From positions 1-7,303 of the forward strand of contig JAHCKU010000153.1 of the NCBI GenBank assembly GCA_026125625.1: DNA of 7,303 nt, written 5' to 3'. The position numbers and the translations under genes were made by a program. Position 1 is the first letter of the stretch, and each line of letters starts with the position of its first letter. Under the pieces are notes generated by a model. It saw nothing but the letters and a program-made list of their open reading frames with translations. It was not told where the DNA came from and did not search any database. The DNA comes from Burkholderiales bacterium (GTDB taxonomy: Bacteria > Pseudomonadota > Gammaproteobacteria > Burkholderiales > SHXO01). Positions 7,146 through 7,303 of this stretch are shown here, piece after piece.

Positions 7146-7151
7146 ACTCCT
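7146..7151 (-). promoter_or_regulatory. Shine-Dalgarno of prkA
   Basis: AGGAGT at 7151-7146 on the minus strand sits 7 bases before the prkA ATG at 7138, near-optimal spacing, and confirms the chosen start. Confidence 0.8.
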
Positions 7152-7231
7152 AGCTGATTCAGTTCATGTCCAGTACCTTTCTTATTGTCGTTGCCGATGC
7201 ACTTCGCTGCAGTTTCGCTCCGCCCTACTTC

Positions 7232-7247
7232 AGCATGCCGCGTGCCT
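7232..7247 (-). promoter_or_regulatory. Sigma-54 (RpoN) -24/-12 promoter for the prkA-yeaH-spoVR operon
   Basis: Read on the minus strand from 7247 to 7232 the sequence is AGGCAC-GCGGC-ATGCT, against the consensus TGGCAC-N5-TTGCT/A. Nine of eleven specified positions match. The invariant GG (7246-7245) and GC (7234-7233) are separated by exactly 10 bases, as sigma-54 requires. The predicted start of transcription is near 7221, giving a leader of about 83 bases before prkA. E. coli yeaGH is known to be activated under nitrogen stress through NtrC/sigma-54, which supports the call independently. Confidence 0.7.
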
Positions 7248-7262
7248 TGACGCTGAAATGCT

Positions 7263-7301
7263 AACCATTGTTACGGTAGCGCAAGCGGTAACTGTATGGT
7301 T
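7263..7301. promoter_or_regulatory. Nested imperfect dyad, candidate activator binding site
   Basis: AACCAT (7263-7268) and GTTAC (7270-7274) on one side are mirrored by GTAAC (7288-7292) and ATGGTT (7296-7301) on the other. This makes two nested perfect inverted repeats with slightly unequal spacing. Relative to the predicted sigma-54 start near 7221, the dyad spans about -42 to -80, a plausible though close position for an enhancer-binding protein. It does not resemble the NtrC consensus as I know it. The window ends 2 bases beyond it, so more sites or the promoter of an upstream gene may lie just outside. Confidence 0.4.
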
Positions 7302-7303
7302 GC

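Noticed and set aside
5309..7153. A 614-codon open frame on the plus strand opposite prkA
   Set aside because: It is antisense to an unmistakable prkA. Its product is a low-complexity run of L, V, H, R, A and G typical of the antisense frame of a GC-rich gene and matches no family I know.
7203..7219. Direct repeat TTCGCT at 11-base spacing in the prkA leader
   Set aside because: Two 6-mers this close are expected by chance. They lie downstream of the predicted start and show no further symmetry.

Overview
The window is GC-rich DNA, clearly above half G+C by eye, from a proteobacterium. The gene families point to a gammaproteobacterium: a homodimeric-type pyruvate dehydrogenase E1, a DUF1840 protein, and the prkA-yeaH-spoVR set in its proteobacterial form. 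The three proteins of that set align almost end to end with remembered E. coli YeaG, YeaH and YcgB. A high-GC lineage near Xanthomonadales/Nevskiales would fit, but the sequence alone does not prove it.

Layout. Positions 1-672 (+) are the 3' third of aceE, whose 5' end lies outside the window. Positions 673-923 are a 251-base gap with REP-like palindromes and a separate long hairpin. A small DUF1840 gene (924-1232, +) follows, then a 161-base gap with a hairpin, then a DHH/DHHA1 phosphoesterase gene (1394-2224, +). An 82-base convergent gap (2225-2306) holds another palindromic repeat. The rest is one minus-strand operon read from right to left: prkA (7138-5213), yeaH (5116-3848) and spoVR (3851-2307). 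No gene-free stretch exceeds 300 bases.

How the genes work together. PrkA is a serine kinase with an AAA-like ATPase core, YeaH is a von Willebrand A-domain protein, and SpoVR/YcgB is a conserved cytoplasmic protein of unresolved biochemistry. The three co-occur widely and are linked to stationary-phase, nitrogen-starvation and stress physiology. The control signals here fit that. Upstream of prkA there is a near-consensus sigma-54 (-24/-12) promoter with exact GG-N10-GC spacing, and just behind it a nested dyad that could bind an enhancer-binding protein. A 13-bp hairpin separates prkA from yeaH. yeaH and spoVR overlap by ATGA. spoVR has two in-frame starts, each preceded by AAGGAG at 8 bases.

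I found no CRISPR array, tRNA, rRNA, insertion sequence or phage gene. I do not see an undescribed system. The most informative material is the regulatory architecture of the prkA operon and the palindromic repeats between genes.
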